Below, piece by piece: positions 52,610 to 61,892 of a DNA stretch of 64,000 nucleotides. Under the pieces are notes generated by a model. It was not told where the DNA came from, made no database searches, and saw only the letters and a list, made by a program, of their open reading frames with translations. A program made the position numbers and the translations under genes. Each line of letters starts with the position of its first letter. Within the stretch, counting starts at the first letter, position 1. This DNA is from Flaccisagitta enflata (taxonomy: Eukaryota > Chaetognatha > Sagittoidea > Aphragmophora): positions 558,001 through 622,000 of the forward strand of contig OZ231127.1 in the NCBI GenBank assembly GCA_965153355.1. The letters run 5' to 3'.

Positions 52610-53098
52610 TTACACTGTTTCTTCTGCTAATTTCTTGATGAAAATGGGTAGGGAAAAATGAGAGTCGTCCGTCATCATGTGTGGGAGAAATACGCGCTTG
52701 GTACATCCTTTTGAAAGGATTCTACGTCTGGTCTTGGTCAGAAAGACATTGAAGTAAAATCTGCGAAAATTATAAACATCAATCCTTGTGGATTCTGATG
52801 TGTTGATGGTGTCCATAAATGCTTGTGTAGAAAGGCAGTCGTGTCGACGTTTCTGGAGTCCTTTTGCGCGACTCAGTAGCATACAGTCAGGGAGTGTGTC
52901 GGTAGAACACGGCAATAGGAGATCGTCAATGCGTTTCGTTATTAGGTACTGCTTTGGGCTGGTGCTTATAAATCTGGAAAGTTGCTGGCCGGTCTGCAAC
53001 AGCAATAGCAGTGGGGTGTGATGCAAAGAAACAACGGGTTTTTGTAATTAGAAGAGGGTCTCTTTATCTGATGGTCTGTTCGTTGGTTTGTGTCGTGC

Positions 53099-53162
<64 letters not shown>

Positions 53163-53214
53163 GCATATAATTATATATAACCTCTCATAAATATAGTTGG
53201 TATATTTCTCTCAT

Positions 53215-53245
<31 letters not shown>

Positions 53246-53299
53246 CTATATATATACTCTTCTATAGCCTCTCTCCTGTCTGTTATTGCTCTTTCTCTA

Positions 53300-53342
<43 letters not shown>

Positions 53343-53390
53343 TCACTCTCTCTTTTCTCTAGTTCATGCTCATTATATTTATAATATAAC

Positions 53391-53442
<52 letters not shown>

Positions 53443-54292
53443 TCTCTCTCTCTTGTATGTTTTTCTTTCATTATACCTCGTCCTTAAAAGAAAAAGATTA
53501 TTGGTTATTTTTCTGTAGTTTATTAATCACGTCTTTATGCGTTGTCTTTGTTAATCAAACACGACACAGAAAAGAATTTTCTAAAGAGATAATTGAGATT
53601 TGGAAAAAAGATGAGAATTTCAGAGTTTCTTTGGCACTGACATATGACTGTACATTTTGTTGTGTTGGTTTGTACGTCTGTTTGTTGGTTGGGTTCTTTA
53701 TTTGTTCGTTTTAGCACTCATGAATCATATGTGTGGTAACCTTGGTCGAGATTTGAAGGATCCAAAATCTGGCGGAAAACAGAATAGTAAATCTGTGCAG
53801 ATTTGATTGCGATGTTTGTGTTGTCGTATGTGACGTTTAATTGATTGACAATGTTGTCATGTTGGATACGTTTCAATTCTCTTTTCTCGTAGTCATGTAA
53901 CTCTCGGGATGTCGATAATATGAAACTGAAAATCATATCGGTTAAACGATGCCGATTTTTCAAAAATATTCTATTTCTAATGAAACTGATTTGGCAAGGT
54001 TCGTCGTGTGTCATCTGTCATCTGTCATCTGTCATTTGTCACCTGTCTGTTGGTATTGGGCAACAGTACCATGTGTCAAAAACAAAGTTAGAAACTCACG
54101 ACATAAACATGAAATCATTTGCTATTTTCTTACATAGAGCTGACAAGATAAATAGCTTTATTCAGGAGTACCATAACATCATCAGAATCAGAACATACAT
54201 CGTTAAATTTCCCATTACATCAACAGTCACTTTGCTGATTTCTTTTTATCAAACATTCCTCAGAAGTGAGCAATTTTAGAGAATGAAACGTT

Positions 54293-54351
<59 letters not shown>

Positions 54352-55608
54352 ATACAAAGAGGCAAAAAGGTGACGACGTGGGTTTCATAAGTTCACAAAA
54401 TGAGTAAAAGAAAAAGTCGGACAGACAGACGGGGTTCTTACCCTGCTAAAGCGTTCGTGTATGTCTTGTACACCTTGTTTAAAACCTTGCTAGTGGTTTC
54501 TGTTCTCATTTTACTTAATTTGACGCAATAATCTTTAAGGTAGTCACTTGTTTTGAAAGAAACAATTTTGTGCACCTTTGTGATTTCTGCGGCGAAAAGT
54601 AATTGAAGAAAGAACAAAACATCGATGTACTCTGTATGAGTACCATCGATTAAGTCGCTCACAAGTTTTGGTGCCATTTTGTTAAAACTTGCTTTGGTTC
54701 TCTTAAACTCAAAGAACTGGTGGTTTCCAATATCGCTTTCAAGTATCCGTCTTACAGTAGGGAGTCCGGCAAAATCCAAACTGTTAATCTTTCCTAAGTT
54801 TTTATTGAAAACCAGTGTACATTCAACTAAGTAAGATGTTCTCTCCGATTGGGCTATATCGGCAAAATACTTGCTGTCGCCTTCTAGTATTTTTTTGCTG
54901 ATTTTTCGAAATTCCTTTGAGTTGTTCCTCTCGTCGAGATATGTGTAAGTGTGCAGAGGCATTTCGAGACACAGAGTGGAGGTGTACAAACTGAGAGAAA
55001 GAAAAAGTGTTGATGCCAACAGGTAAGTTTGTTAATTTGAGGTTTGACACCATGTAAAAATTAACAAACTTACCTGTTGGCATCGAAATAGTAACCCTCA
55101 GAAAAAAGTGATTCTGGATTTGTTCCGCAATTCCAATTCTTAAAGTAACAGTTGTTACTTGCGTAACCGCCTATTGTAAATTGGTGTGTAAGTATGTATT
55201 GAAACAAGGCAGAATACACAGCATTCTCAGTCGCGTGATGGTGGGCAAGAGCAGTGTTGGGAAAGGTTTTTAGGGTATTTGGGCAGGAGCAGTAAGCTCT
55301 AAAAGCTCAAAAACGCCTAAAGATGAAAAAGGTGTTGACAGACTGACCGACCAATCGAGCGATGGAGCGATGGACCGACTTAGCAGGGTGTAGGATTGTG
55401 TGGCGGTGGGACAAAAAAGTGACAGACACATTGATTGTGGCAAGCGAATAGAAGTTTCAAGAAATTGAAAGAAAATAACAACCTCTCAAGTTTGCTTTGA
55501 ATAAGTCGAGACACTCTGGTGGAACAAAGTCGATATGCAGTGGTTTCTTTCGTGTTTCTCTGGGGTCAGAACTGTGGAGAAGCGCGGATGCCAAGGCTGT
55601 GGATGATA
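52610..55608 (-). CDS. polB: Family B DNA polymerase (protein-primed, Polinton type), partial and probably damaged
   Basis: Minus-strand exons: 55608-55483, 55170-55074, 54990-54442, 53925-53741 and 52993-52610. The first four are joined in frame by GT-AG introns (phases 1,2,2). The first two meet in the RGG motif that links exonuclease and polymerase domains. Motif A (DANSLYTS) is split by the second intron. The third exon carries a KIVSFKTSDYLKDYC...MR block and ends in motif B (KVYKTYTNALAG). The fourth ends in IYYSVFRQILDPSNL, like the 'P.y.G..iLd.SK' strand. The last exon has AKGLQKRRHD...FRRFYFNVFL, like the family's C-terminal KGv/thumb region, and a stop. The motif C exon (YxDTDS) was not found, the phases of exons four and five do not match, and the exonuclease exons upstream are missing. 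The enzyme would replicate the element. Confidence 0.82.
53101..53460. repeat. (CT)n and (TA)n arrays in the polymerase gene
   Basis: (CT)n 53101-53158, (TA)n 53218-53246, 53304-53341 and 53396-53441. They lie where the motif C exon would be expected. Confidence 0.93.
53926..54441 (-). repeat. Polymerase intron with (GA)n array
   Basis: Donor GG|GTAAGA, acceptor ATTTTCAG. (GA)n at 54297-54348 and a tandem of CATCTGTCAT (54012-54040) lie inside. Confidence 0.75.
55012..55084. promoter_or_regulatory. 27-bp perfect hairpin covering a polymerase 5' splice site
   Basis: Arms 55012-55038 and 55058-55084 are exact reverse complements with a 19-nt loop. On the minus strand the 5' arm is the last 11 nt of the exon plus the first 16 nt of the intron, so the GTAAGT donor is buried mid-stem. 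The other arm lies inside the same 83-bp intron, upstream of the pyrimidine-rich acceptor. Confidence 0.9.
55171..55482 (-). mobile_element. Polymerase intron containing a GTCGCG-family element
   Basis: The copy at about 55203-55425 reads AACAAGGCAGAATACACAGC, TTTGGGCAGGAGCAGTAAGC, a GACTGACCGACC tract and a degraded hairpin end. The intron boundaries themselves are clean (GAG|GTTGTT, TTTACAATAG). Confidence 0.75.
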
Positions 55609-56330
55609 CTGAGAAAAAAGGGACGAGCGTTTGCTCAGTTGTCATTTTGGTATCTGAGGAGTGGTGGGGACATAGAAAAGAACACAAGGTGGGCAGAATC
55701 TCTATATAAAGTGTGTTATTCCTCTAAATTCAAGAAAGAACAGCATTAAAAAATAGAACAAACTTGGGTGATATAAATGAGAAAAGTAAAACGAGATGAT
55801 GCCAGGCATTAATGATATAGTTAAGAAGAAGATATAGAGGCTGAAATTAAAACCGTTGGTTGTTAAAAATAATTTGAAGAAATGCGTATTAAACTGTTTT
55901 ACAGTCATGATGAAGATAGTTTGATCAGAAATTTTGTGAAGGCAGGGGTTAATTTGTGAGCAGACAAATTATCGATCAATTGCGGTGTTCCAGAGTAAGA
56001 ACAACAGCGAGGAGAAAAAATTCTGATTTGCTATTTGCCAGCAAGCTGATTGTGAGAAAAAACTTCAATCATAGTCATGGCAATACAGAAAAGAATGATT
56101 TTCGATAGTATGTCATTTAGTAATGGTGTCTCACACAGCTAATGAAAGTAATCCCGTTTTCATTTTTTGTTGTTCAGCGATTTCAGGCGCATTTATCCCT
56201 GAAGTCTTCCAGCGTCTGAAATGCTAACAACATGTGACCATTATGGTTGGTGTGGTGTAGGTAAGGAGATAGCGGCCAAAATAGGGTCAGGGGGCCAAGA
56301 GACTGGGGGGCAAGAAGAGGACGACCTGGG
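55609..56330. other. Region expected to hold polymerase 5' exons, unresolved
   Basis: A minus-strand frame at 55702-55908 is rich in Phe/Leu and lacks exonuclease motifs. No confident exon. Confidence 0.4.
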
Positions 56331-56333
56331 TTC

Positions 56334-56350
56334 ACATATATATATATATA

Positions 56351-56405
<55 letters not shown>
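56334..56405. repeat. (TA)n microsatellite
   Basis: Near-pure TA with one GTG interruption at about 56356. Confidence 0.95.
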
Positions 56406-56417
56406 TCATGTGTGTTT

Positions 56418-56610
56418 GTAAGAGGGCCCATATCAGCGGGCGAAAGCCACTGAGGCAGTTCACCGTGAGGCCATCTGAACCTCACCGGGCCATGGGCCGT
56501 GGGGCCATCCGGGCCTCACGGGCGCACCAACCCTATGGGCCCGTGAGAGACTATCCAGAACCCCTCCTGGGCCAGATGGGCCTGAAGACGGGAGCCACGT
56601 CAGACTATGT
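56418..56610. repeat. GC-rich hairpin cluster
   Basis: An isolated GC-rich block in AT-rich surroundings. CGTGAGGCC (56464-56472) pairs with GGCCTCACG (56512-56520) around a GGGCCATGGGCC core. Further GGCCC/GGGCC pairs follow (GGGCCCGTGAG, CTGGGCCAGATGGGCCTG). No gene is assignable. Confidence 0.6.
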
Positions 56611-56692
56611 TCTCAGATGTGTGCCCCGTATTACATATGCTGCAACTACACAAACTATACTATACTATACTTTACTGTACTCAAACATATAC

Positions 56693-57150
56693 TGAATGAA
56701 TAAATGAATGAATGAATGAATGAATGAACGAATGAACGAATGAATGAATGAATGAATGAATGAATGAATGAATGAATGAATGAATGAATGAATGAATGAA
56801 TGAATGAATGACTGAATGAATGAATGAATGAATGAATGAATGTATGAATAAATGAATGAATGGGTGGATGAGCCAGATGAGCAGGCGAGCGAGCGAGCGG
56901 GAATGAGCGGAATGAATGAATGAATGAATGAATGAATGAATGAATGAATGAGCAGCGGCCTAGACACAAAACAAGCAAATTGACCAGATGAAGTATGATC
57001 AGCACAAATGAATGAAGTGAAAGACAAATGAATGAATGAATGAACGACAAAGGAATGAACGAATGAATGAATGAATAGTGAATGAATTAGATGAATGAAT
57101 GAATGAATGAATGAATGAATGAATGAATAGACGAATGAATGGGAATAGAC
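56693..57150. repeat. (GAAT)n array
   Basis: Long GAAT tracts broken by a GC-richer spacer (about 56865-56915) and other unique segments. The His/Ser/Phe/Ile-rich frames are artefacts. Confidence 0.95.
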
Positions 57151-57359
57151 GAATAGGCGCGGTGCGATCAACGCAAAAAACCACAGCGGCGCGAAGTGCG
57201 AATAATAGTGATATGGGTAATATTGGGCAATCATCAGATTAAATAATTGGGTGAGAGCTTATATTTTCCACTTCTTTTCCGCTGAATAAATTATTGATTA
57301 TAATTCAACTGGAGGAAAAAAGCGAAAAAAACGTGAATAATAAAACACATAAGTGTGTG

Positions 57360-57360
<1 letters not shown>

Positions 57361-57417
<57 letters not shown>

Positions 57418-57437
57418 CCATAAGTGCAATATGTATA

Positions 57438-57485
<48 letters not shown>

Positions 57486-57500
57486 GATTATATATGGATT

Positions 57501-57570
<70 letters not shown>
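57361..57570. repeat. (TA)n microsatellites
   Basis: Three blocks of TA separated by short spacers including GATTATATATGG. Confidence 0.95.
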
Positions 57571-57576
<6 letters not shown>

Positions 57577-57774
57577 CTTTTGACCGGACAGACCAGGGCA
57601 TGAAGCGCTGTGAATAGTTTTCAGGCGTTGTGACTAATCACGCGTTGAAATGCGAGAATGTTTGTTAACGACCGTTATAAATCAATCATCGATTAAACAT
57701 ATCTAAGACATATCTAAGTCGCTAAATAAAAATCACATTGAAAACAAAAAAACTGACCAAAAAATAAAGATGAA

Positions 57775-58677
57775 ATGATGATCATCCAATCTAACCATTT
57801 TAGGAATTTTTGTGAGAAATTATACATTGAGTGCATAAAGCCCGAGTTACTAGTACGACTACATAGACATTATCTTATCTTTATCTCTGTCTTTTTTCTC
57901 ATACTGTCTTTTAGCATGAGCGGGAAAAGTACGTGGGCATGTCAAGCAGCATTGAACTGGGAAAACAATTTCGCATTGCAGAAGCTAAGCCAAATATGGC
58001 TCGTAGCACAAAGCTTGTCCAGCGGAATGAAACAAAGTCTTTCAGAAGTAGGAAAAAAGTTAGGTATCCCCGTCTTCTACTGTGCCCCTCAAGGAATCGA
58101 CCATCCTTTTTTTCGCGCATCGTGGTCTAGGACACTGAAATCTAAAAATTTGATTCCAGATGATGCCGGCAGAAAAAATCAAAATCCAGTTTCTACAGAA
58201 AATGATGAAAAACAAGATGATAATACTGATGAGAACGAAGAATATGATGATAGGTACAATTATAGTGAAAACAAAAATCAGAATGACACCAACAACAACG
58301 AAGAAGAAAGTTATAATTCAGATGAAGAAAAGGAAAGTAACACTGAGGAATGTAAAAAATTTCTAGCTTCATTCTTATCCAAAAATAAGAGAAAGAATAA
58401 TTATTTCAAAAAAACACAAAAGCCTTTATCATCCTCACCGCGTATAAACACTTCAGCAAAAAAATTCTTATCATTAAAAGATGGTTATCTACCTACTCAA
58501 AATTTTATCCACACATCAAAATCATTTCCTTCAAACTCAGACAGAGAAAAATATTCTTCTTTAGTAATGGGCGGTGCAAGAACAAGATCAATGACAGCAA
58601 GAGATATAAGTACAAACCTGCCGACATCATCTGAATCAACCTCGCCCCCTCGAAAGCATCGCTCATCTCCCAGATGA
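57775..58677 (+). CDS. Unassigned protein with P-loop-like GKST; packaging ATPase candidate
   Basis: A 300-codon open frame. The first 45 codons end in a hydrophobic run that is really a pyrimidine-rich tract ending TACTGTCTTTTAG at about 57914. I think the true coding exon starts there, with MSGKSTWACQAALNWENNF. GKST could be the end of a Walker A loop whose first half is on an unseen upstream exon. The following QKLSQIWLVAQSLSSG...LGIPVFYCAPQGI fits the spacing of FtsK-like Polinton ATPases (strand, then 'f..G.P'). No convincing Walker B is seen. Residues from about 135 on are Asn/Asp/Glu-rich, then Lys/Ser-rich with an RTRSMTAR tail. Function is therefore uncertain. Confidence 0.45.
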   Translation: MMIIQSNHFRNFCEKLYIECIKPELLVRLHRHYLIFISVFFLILSFSMSGKSTWACQAALNWENNFALQKLSQIWLVAQSLSSGMKQSLSEVGKKLGIPVFYCAPQGIDHPFFRASWSRTLKSKNLIPDDAGRKNQNPVSTENDEKQDDNTDENEEYDDRYNYSENKNQNDTNNNEEESYNSDEEKESNTEECKKFLASFLSKNKRKNNYFKKTQKPLSSSPRINTSAKKFLSLKDGYLPTQNFIHTSKSFPSNSDREKYSSLVMGGARTRSMTARDISTNLPTSSESTSPPRKHRSSPR

Positions 58678-59312
58678 TGACCAAAAAGAGGAGAAGAAAA
58701 TCAGGAATCGGCAGCGAAGGAAGAATACCTCAAAAAGAACAAAAGAAAGAAAAGAAGATGAAGTAAAAAGAGATCTAAGAAAGCAAATCATTTGAATGAT
58801 TTGAATTAAAAGGAACAAATGGCAGTAGTGCACTGTATCAGAAAGTAGTGTTATTTAATTTTTTGGCTGACACAGCACTTTCAATAAACTACTGACTAAA
58901 TGAAAACAGCATGAATGAATTCAGAAAAAGCTTTATAATGAGGAATATTTAATGATCTTATAAAAGGGCTATGGTCTAAGATATTCTTAAATGTCTCTTC
59001 TATGATAATGAACAGTAATTCTTAGCGGGTTCAGAGATCTAGTGCTCTTTTGAATGGTTTGATAAGGAGTCATCTGTATTTCTTCCTTACTAGTTTTGTT
59101 TGTTCATAGCAGTGAAGAATATAGAAATCTGCTTCAAACATAGTTAGCGGTTTTAACTAAAGTGTTCCCTAAAAGCGTTATAATAACACTTAAGACTCTA
59201 ACGATATGCTTCTTGACGTCGTTAGGCCCACATACGCTTTCATAAATTTGTGGTTCAAAATCTATTCAAATTCAGGTTAACACATTCAGTAAACAGCGAC
59301 ATATATATATAT

Positions 59313-59360
<48 letters not shown>

Positions 59361-59391
59361 TTGCTACTTCCTCCAAATTGCTCCACAATAT

Positions 59392-59395
<4 letters not shown>
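58678..59395. other. Intergenic, with (TA)n
   Basis: (TA)n at 59301-59357. Otherwise unique sequence without ORFs. Confidence 0.55.

Positions 59396-59465
<70 letters not shown>
59396..59465. repeat. (CT)n microsatellite
   Basis: About 68 bp of CT immediately upstream of a TTTTTCTTTACAG splice acceptor. Confidence 0.95.
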
Positions 59466-59469
<4 letters not shown>

Positions 59470-59491
59470 CATTTTTCTTTACAGGGAAACA

Positions 59492-59602
59492 ATGTTTAAT
59501 TTACAAAGTCCGAGTAATTTGATGTCCATTCAATCACCTAGTGTGCCCCAAGCTTTTCTCAACATCAAGGATAAATACTCTTCAACAGACGAACTATTTT
59601 AA
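59492..59602 (+). CDS. Small ORF after a splice acceptor (36 residues)
   Basis: ATTTTTCTTTACAG at 59473-59486 is followed 5 nt later by ATG and MFNLQSPSNLMSIQSPSVPQ..., ending at TAA 59602. The acceptor-then-ATG layout is the same as for the structural genes at 43-45 kb. No family recognised. Confidence 0.35.
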   Translation: MFNLQSPSNLMSIQSPSVPQAFLNIKDKYSSTDELF

Positions 59603-59640
59603 TTCATTTTTGTAACCCAAGTTTTTTAAAAAAAGACAAA

Positions 59641-59853
59641 ATGGCAGAAGGACCAGCAGAGGAACTAGATCTTAATCATCTCGTTTTAAAAAAACTGTCA
59701 AATTTCGAAGATGATGCCGGATTTCCGTTTCACGACATAACCTTCTCTGAAAACATCATGCCCAATTCATACCTTCAAGAGATCGAACCCCCACTCACGA
59801 TTCACTTGAAAACACACTACGAACAAACAGACGACGAACATAATAGCTTATAA
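59641..59853 (+). CDS. Small acidic ORF (70 residues)
   Basis: MAEGPAEELDLNHLVLKKL... to DDEHNSL, stop at 59853. It lies 38 nt after the previous ORF on the same strand. Acidic and soluble-looking; no domain recognised. Confidence 0.35.
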   Translation: MAEGPAEELDLNHLVLKKLSNFEDDAGFPFHDITFSENIMPNSYLQEIEPPLTIHLKTHYEQTDDEHNSL

Positions 59854-59864
59854 TTGAGTAGTTT

Positions 59865-60015
59865 CAATTTGTTTAAATGACAAACCTCTCAAGTCATTGG
59901 AAATCTTGGACTTATACGTTTCAACTTCTCGCCCTGACACTGATAAGCCACGGAACCGTGGGTCAGTGTAAGGTGGAGAATATAATCTGTTTTCTTCGGA
60001 GACTTTGCCCGCAAT
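59865..60015 (-). other. Exon-like minus-strand segment
   Basis: Bounded by an acceptor-like TTTGATTTAG and a donor-like CTTGAGAG|GTTTGT. The enclosed frame is open (GIAGKVSEENRLYSP...YKSKISNDLR). Its donor region resembles that of the polymerase exon ending at 55483 (ACTTGAGAG|GTTGTT, both coding LRG). It may be a remnant of a second polymerase copy or chance. Confidence 0.3.
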
Positions 60016-60065
60016 GCCTAAATCAAACATATCTCTATATCAATCAACCAATATAACAAATCGTT

Positions 60066-61319
60066 ATGGCTACAGATACCGTAGACAACCCGCTTCATTT
60101 GGTGTCATCAAAGTTTGACAATACAGACAGGCAACAGTTGAATTCGCTGCTTGTCAATTCGTTCCAACTGGAGGATCTCATTTCATCAAAAAAAAATCTT
60201 ATTTCCAAATGTGCCAAAATTGACATCTCTGAATCCATCGTTGATTTCAAAAAGAAACGGTTGAACACTATTTCGGAAGCTGATACTAAACAGAAGGTTG
60301 CCAAGGATATTTTGGACATCTGGACCGCTGTCGACGTCCAAAAAGGCGGCCAATTCAAAACCAATTTCGTTCACTCTGTCCCTCCATGCCTTCCACAATC
60401 ATTTCCACCACCATCGGCATCACCACTATCTTCTCTTCCATCGTCATCTTCTGCATTGGGCAATCATTGTTGCGCGCAAGCCATCACTCTTTTGAATGAT
60501 CTAAAAAAGGAATTTGCAAAGCAACAAGAATCCATTAAATGGCTGTCAAACATAACAAAAAACACTTTTCGACGTGTTGACGCGTTATGTAACGGAGCGG
60601 ATCTCGATTCATCATCAATTTCGGGTCTAAACGAATCAGAATTAGACTGTTCAATCAATCTTTCGCCGTGTAAAACACCTCGGTCTCTTCCCAAAGCATC
60701 GTTCCCGCTGAATAACGGTGCTTTAGCAAAACGAAAGCTGCAAGCAAAACGAAAGTGTCTTGATCCGCTTTCAGCCTCCTTCATCCCAAAAAAACAAATC
60801 AAGGACAGCGCGGCGTCATTCTTCCCAGCGTCCTTTCCCGCATATCCACCTCCCATAGTGGAATCTGCAGCTACGTCGTCAACAACAACAACAACAACAA
60901 CAACAATAACAACAACATCAATCTCAGCGTCAAACCCGGCGTCATCTCTCTCGTCAGCGTCAAACCCGGCGCCATCTCTCTTGGCGGCGTCGTTCCCGGC
61001 GCCATCTATCTCATCGGCATCGTTCGGTGTCATCTCTATCTGCATCGAGTGTCAATCACCGGCGTCGTCTCTCTCTAGTGAGGTCCGTTCGGCGTCATCC
61101 ATCTGCCGGCTGATCAATCAGCATCATCAATCTCGTCAGCGTGCCGTTCGGCGTCATCTCTCTCGTTGGCGCCACTCCTGTCATCTCGATGCATCGGCGT
61201 CAATCTTTCAGCGTCGTCTCCCTGTCGGCGTCGTTCTAGCGTCATCAGTTATGGCGCAATCGGCGTCATCTCTCTCTGCTGGCGTAGATTTCGGCGTCGT
61301 CAATCATAAATCGGCTTAA
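60066..61319 (+). CDS. Non-LTR retrotransposon ORF1-like protein, repeat-disrupted
   Basis: 417 codons from ATG. N-terminal 110 residues are charged and helical (DRQQLNSLLVNSFQLEDLIS..., KKKRLNTISEADTKQK). A Pro/Ser linker follows, then a coiled-coil-like helix (AITLLNDLKKEFAKQQESIK, residues about 139-158) and a basic region. From about residue 275 the frame is a degenerate minisatellite: (ACA)n, then GCGTCATCTCTCTCGTC-type units giving Ser/Ala/Pro repeats. This ends at an early stop. The expected C-terminal domain appears 280 bp further on, in the same frame register, at 61596-61892. Position just ahead of an endonuclease/RT ORF supports ORF1. Packaging RNA and chaperone activity is the usual role. 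Confidence 0.6.
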   Translation: MATDTVDNPLHLVSSKFDNTDRQQLNSLLVNSFQLEDLISSKKNLISKCAKIDISESIVDFKKKRLNTISEADTKQKVAKDILDIWTAVDVQKGGQFKTNFVHSVPPCLPQSFPPPSASPLSSLPSSSSALGNHCCAQAITLLNDLKKEFAKQQESIKWLSNITKNTFRRVDALCNGADLDSSSISGLNESELDCSINLSPCKTPRSLPKASFPLNNGALAKRKLQAKRKCLDPLSASFIPKKQIKDSAASFFPASFPAYPPPIVESAATSSTTTTTTTTITTTSISASNPASSLSSASNPAPSLLAASFPAPSISSASFGVISICIECQSPASSLSSEVRSASSICRLINQHHQSRQRAVRRHLSRWRHSCHLDASASIFQRRLPVGVVLASSVMAQSASSLSAGVDFGVVNHKSA

Positions 61320-61595
61320 ACTAAACGTATCATATCATCATCCACCTCTCCTCTTATATCATCCTCCTCCCTCCAACCTCATTCTCCTCCTCCTCTTTCT
61401 GATATCTGGAAATATTCATTTAGATATATTAAATAACCACCTCATCTGTCATCACCTTCCTTCTCTCTCTTCTCCTCCCCTCCTCCTCGTCAGGACACAG
61501 ACAGGTGGTGAGGTCAGGAACTAATGAAGATAGTTGACAAGATAAAGAGCAAGAAAAGAAAAAGCCACCTCGGTCAGTGGGATGGCTGCCAGTGA

Positions 61596-61892
61596 TATCG
61601 CGAACTCAAAGGAGTACCCCCACGTGACTTCTGGCAATTTTCAGTCACCAGACTCGACGAAAAAACAACCGACGATGCCGTTCGCCGTTCCCTTCACAAG
61701 GCAGGAGACGAAGTCAAAGAAGTATGGATGCTTCCCTCAAAATTCAAAGGCACAAAGACGGCCAAAATTCGGGTGGCCAGAGAGCACCGAGAAAAGGCCA
61801 AAGCAAAATCGATCTGGCCTCTTCACTGCCTCATCCGAGATTGGGACTTCAGTCGAAGGAAGGCCGACACTGACAGGCAGCATGTCATTTAA
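61596..61892 (+). pseudogene. Detached C-terminal domain of ORF1
   Basis: Read in the ORF1 frame after a TGA at 61593-61595: YRELKGVPPRDFWQFSVTRL, then a segment with VKEVWMLPSKFKG, AKIRVAREHRE and WPLHCLIRDWDF, ending at TAA 61890-61892. This resembles the 'LP.....FrV.v.......WP.gv.vR.w' RRM-like end of animal non-LTR ORF1 proteins. Separation from the N-terminal part by stops and a repeat suggests a broken ORF1 or an unseen intron. Confidence 0.55.

Noticed and set aside
61582-61881. ORF2 start at ATG 61582
   Set aside because: The frame is open, but that segment lies on top of the ORF1 C-terminal coding sequence and has no endonuclease homology; the ATG at 61882 overlapping the ORF1 stop is more plausible.
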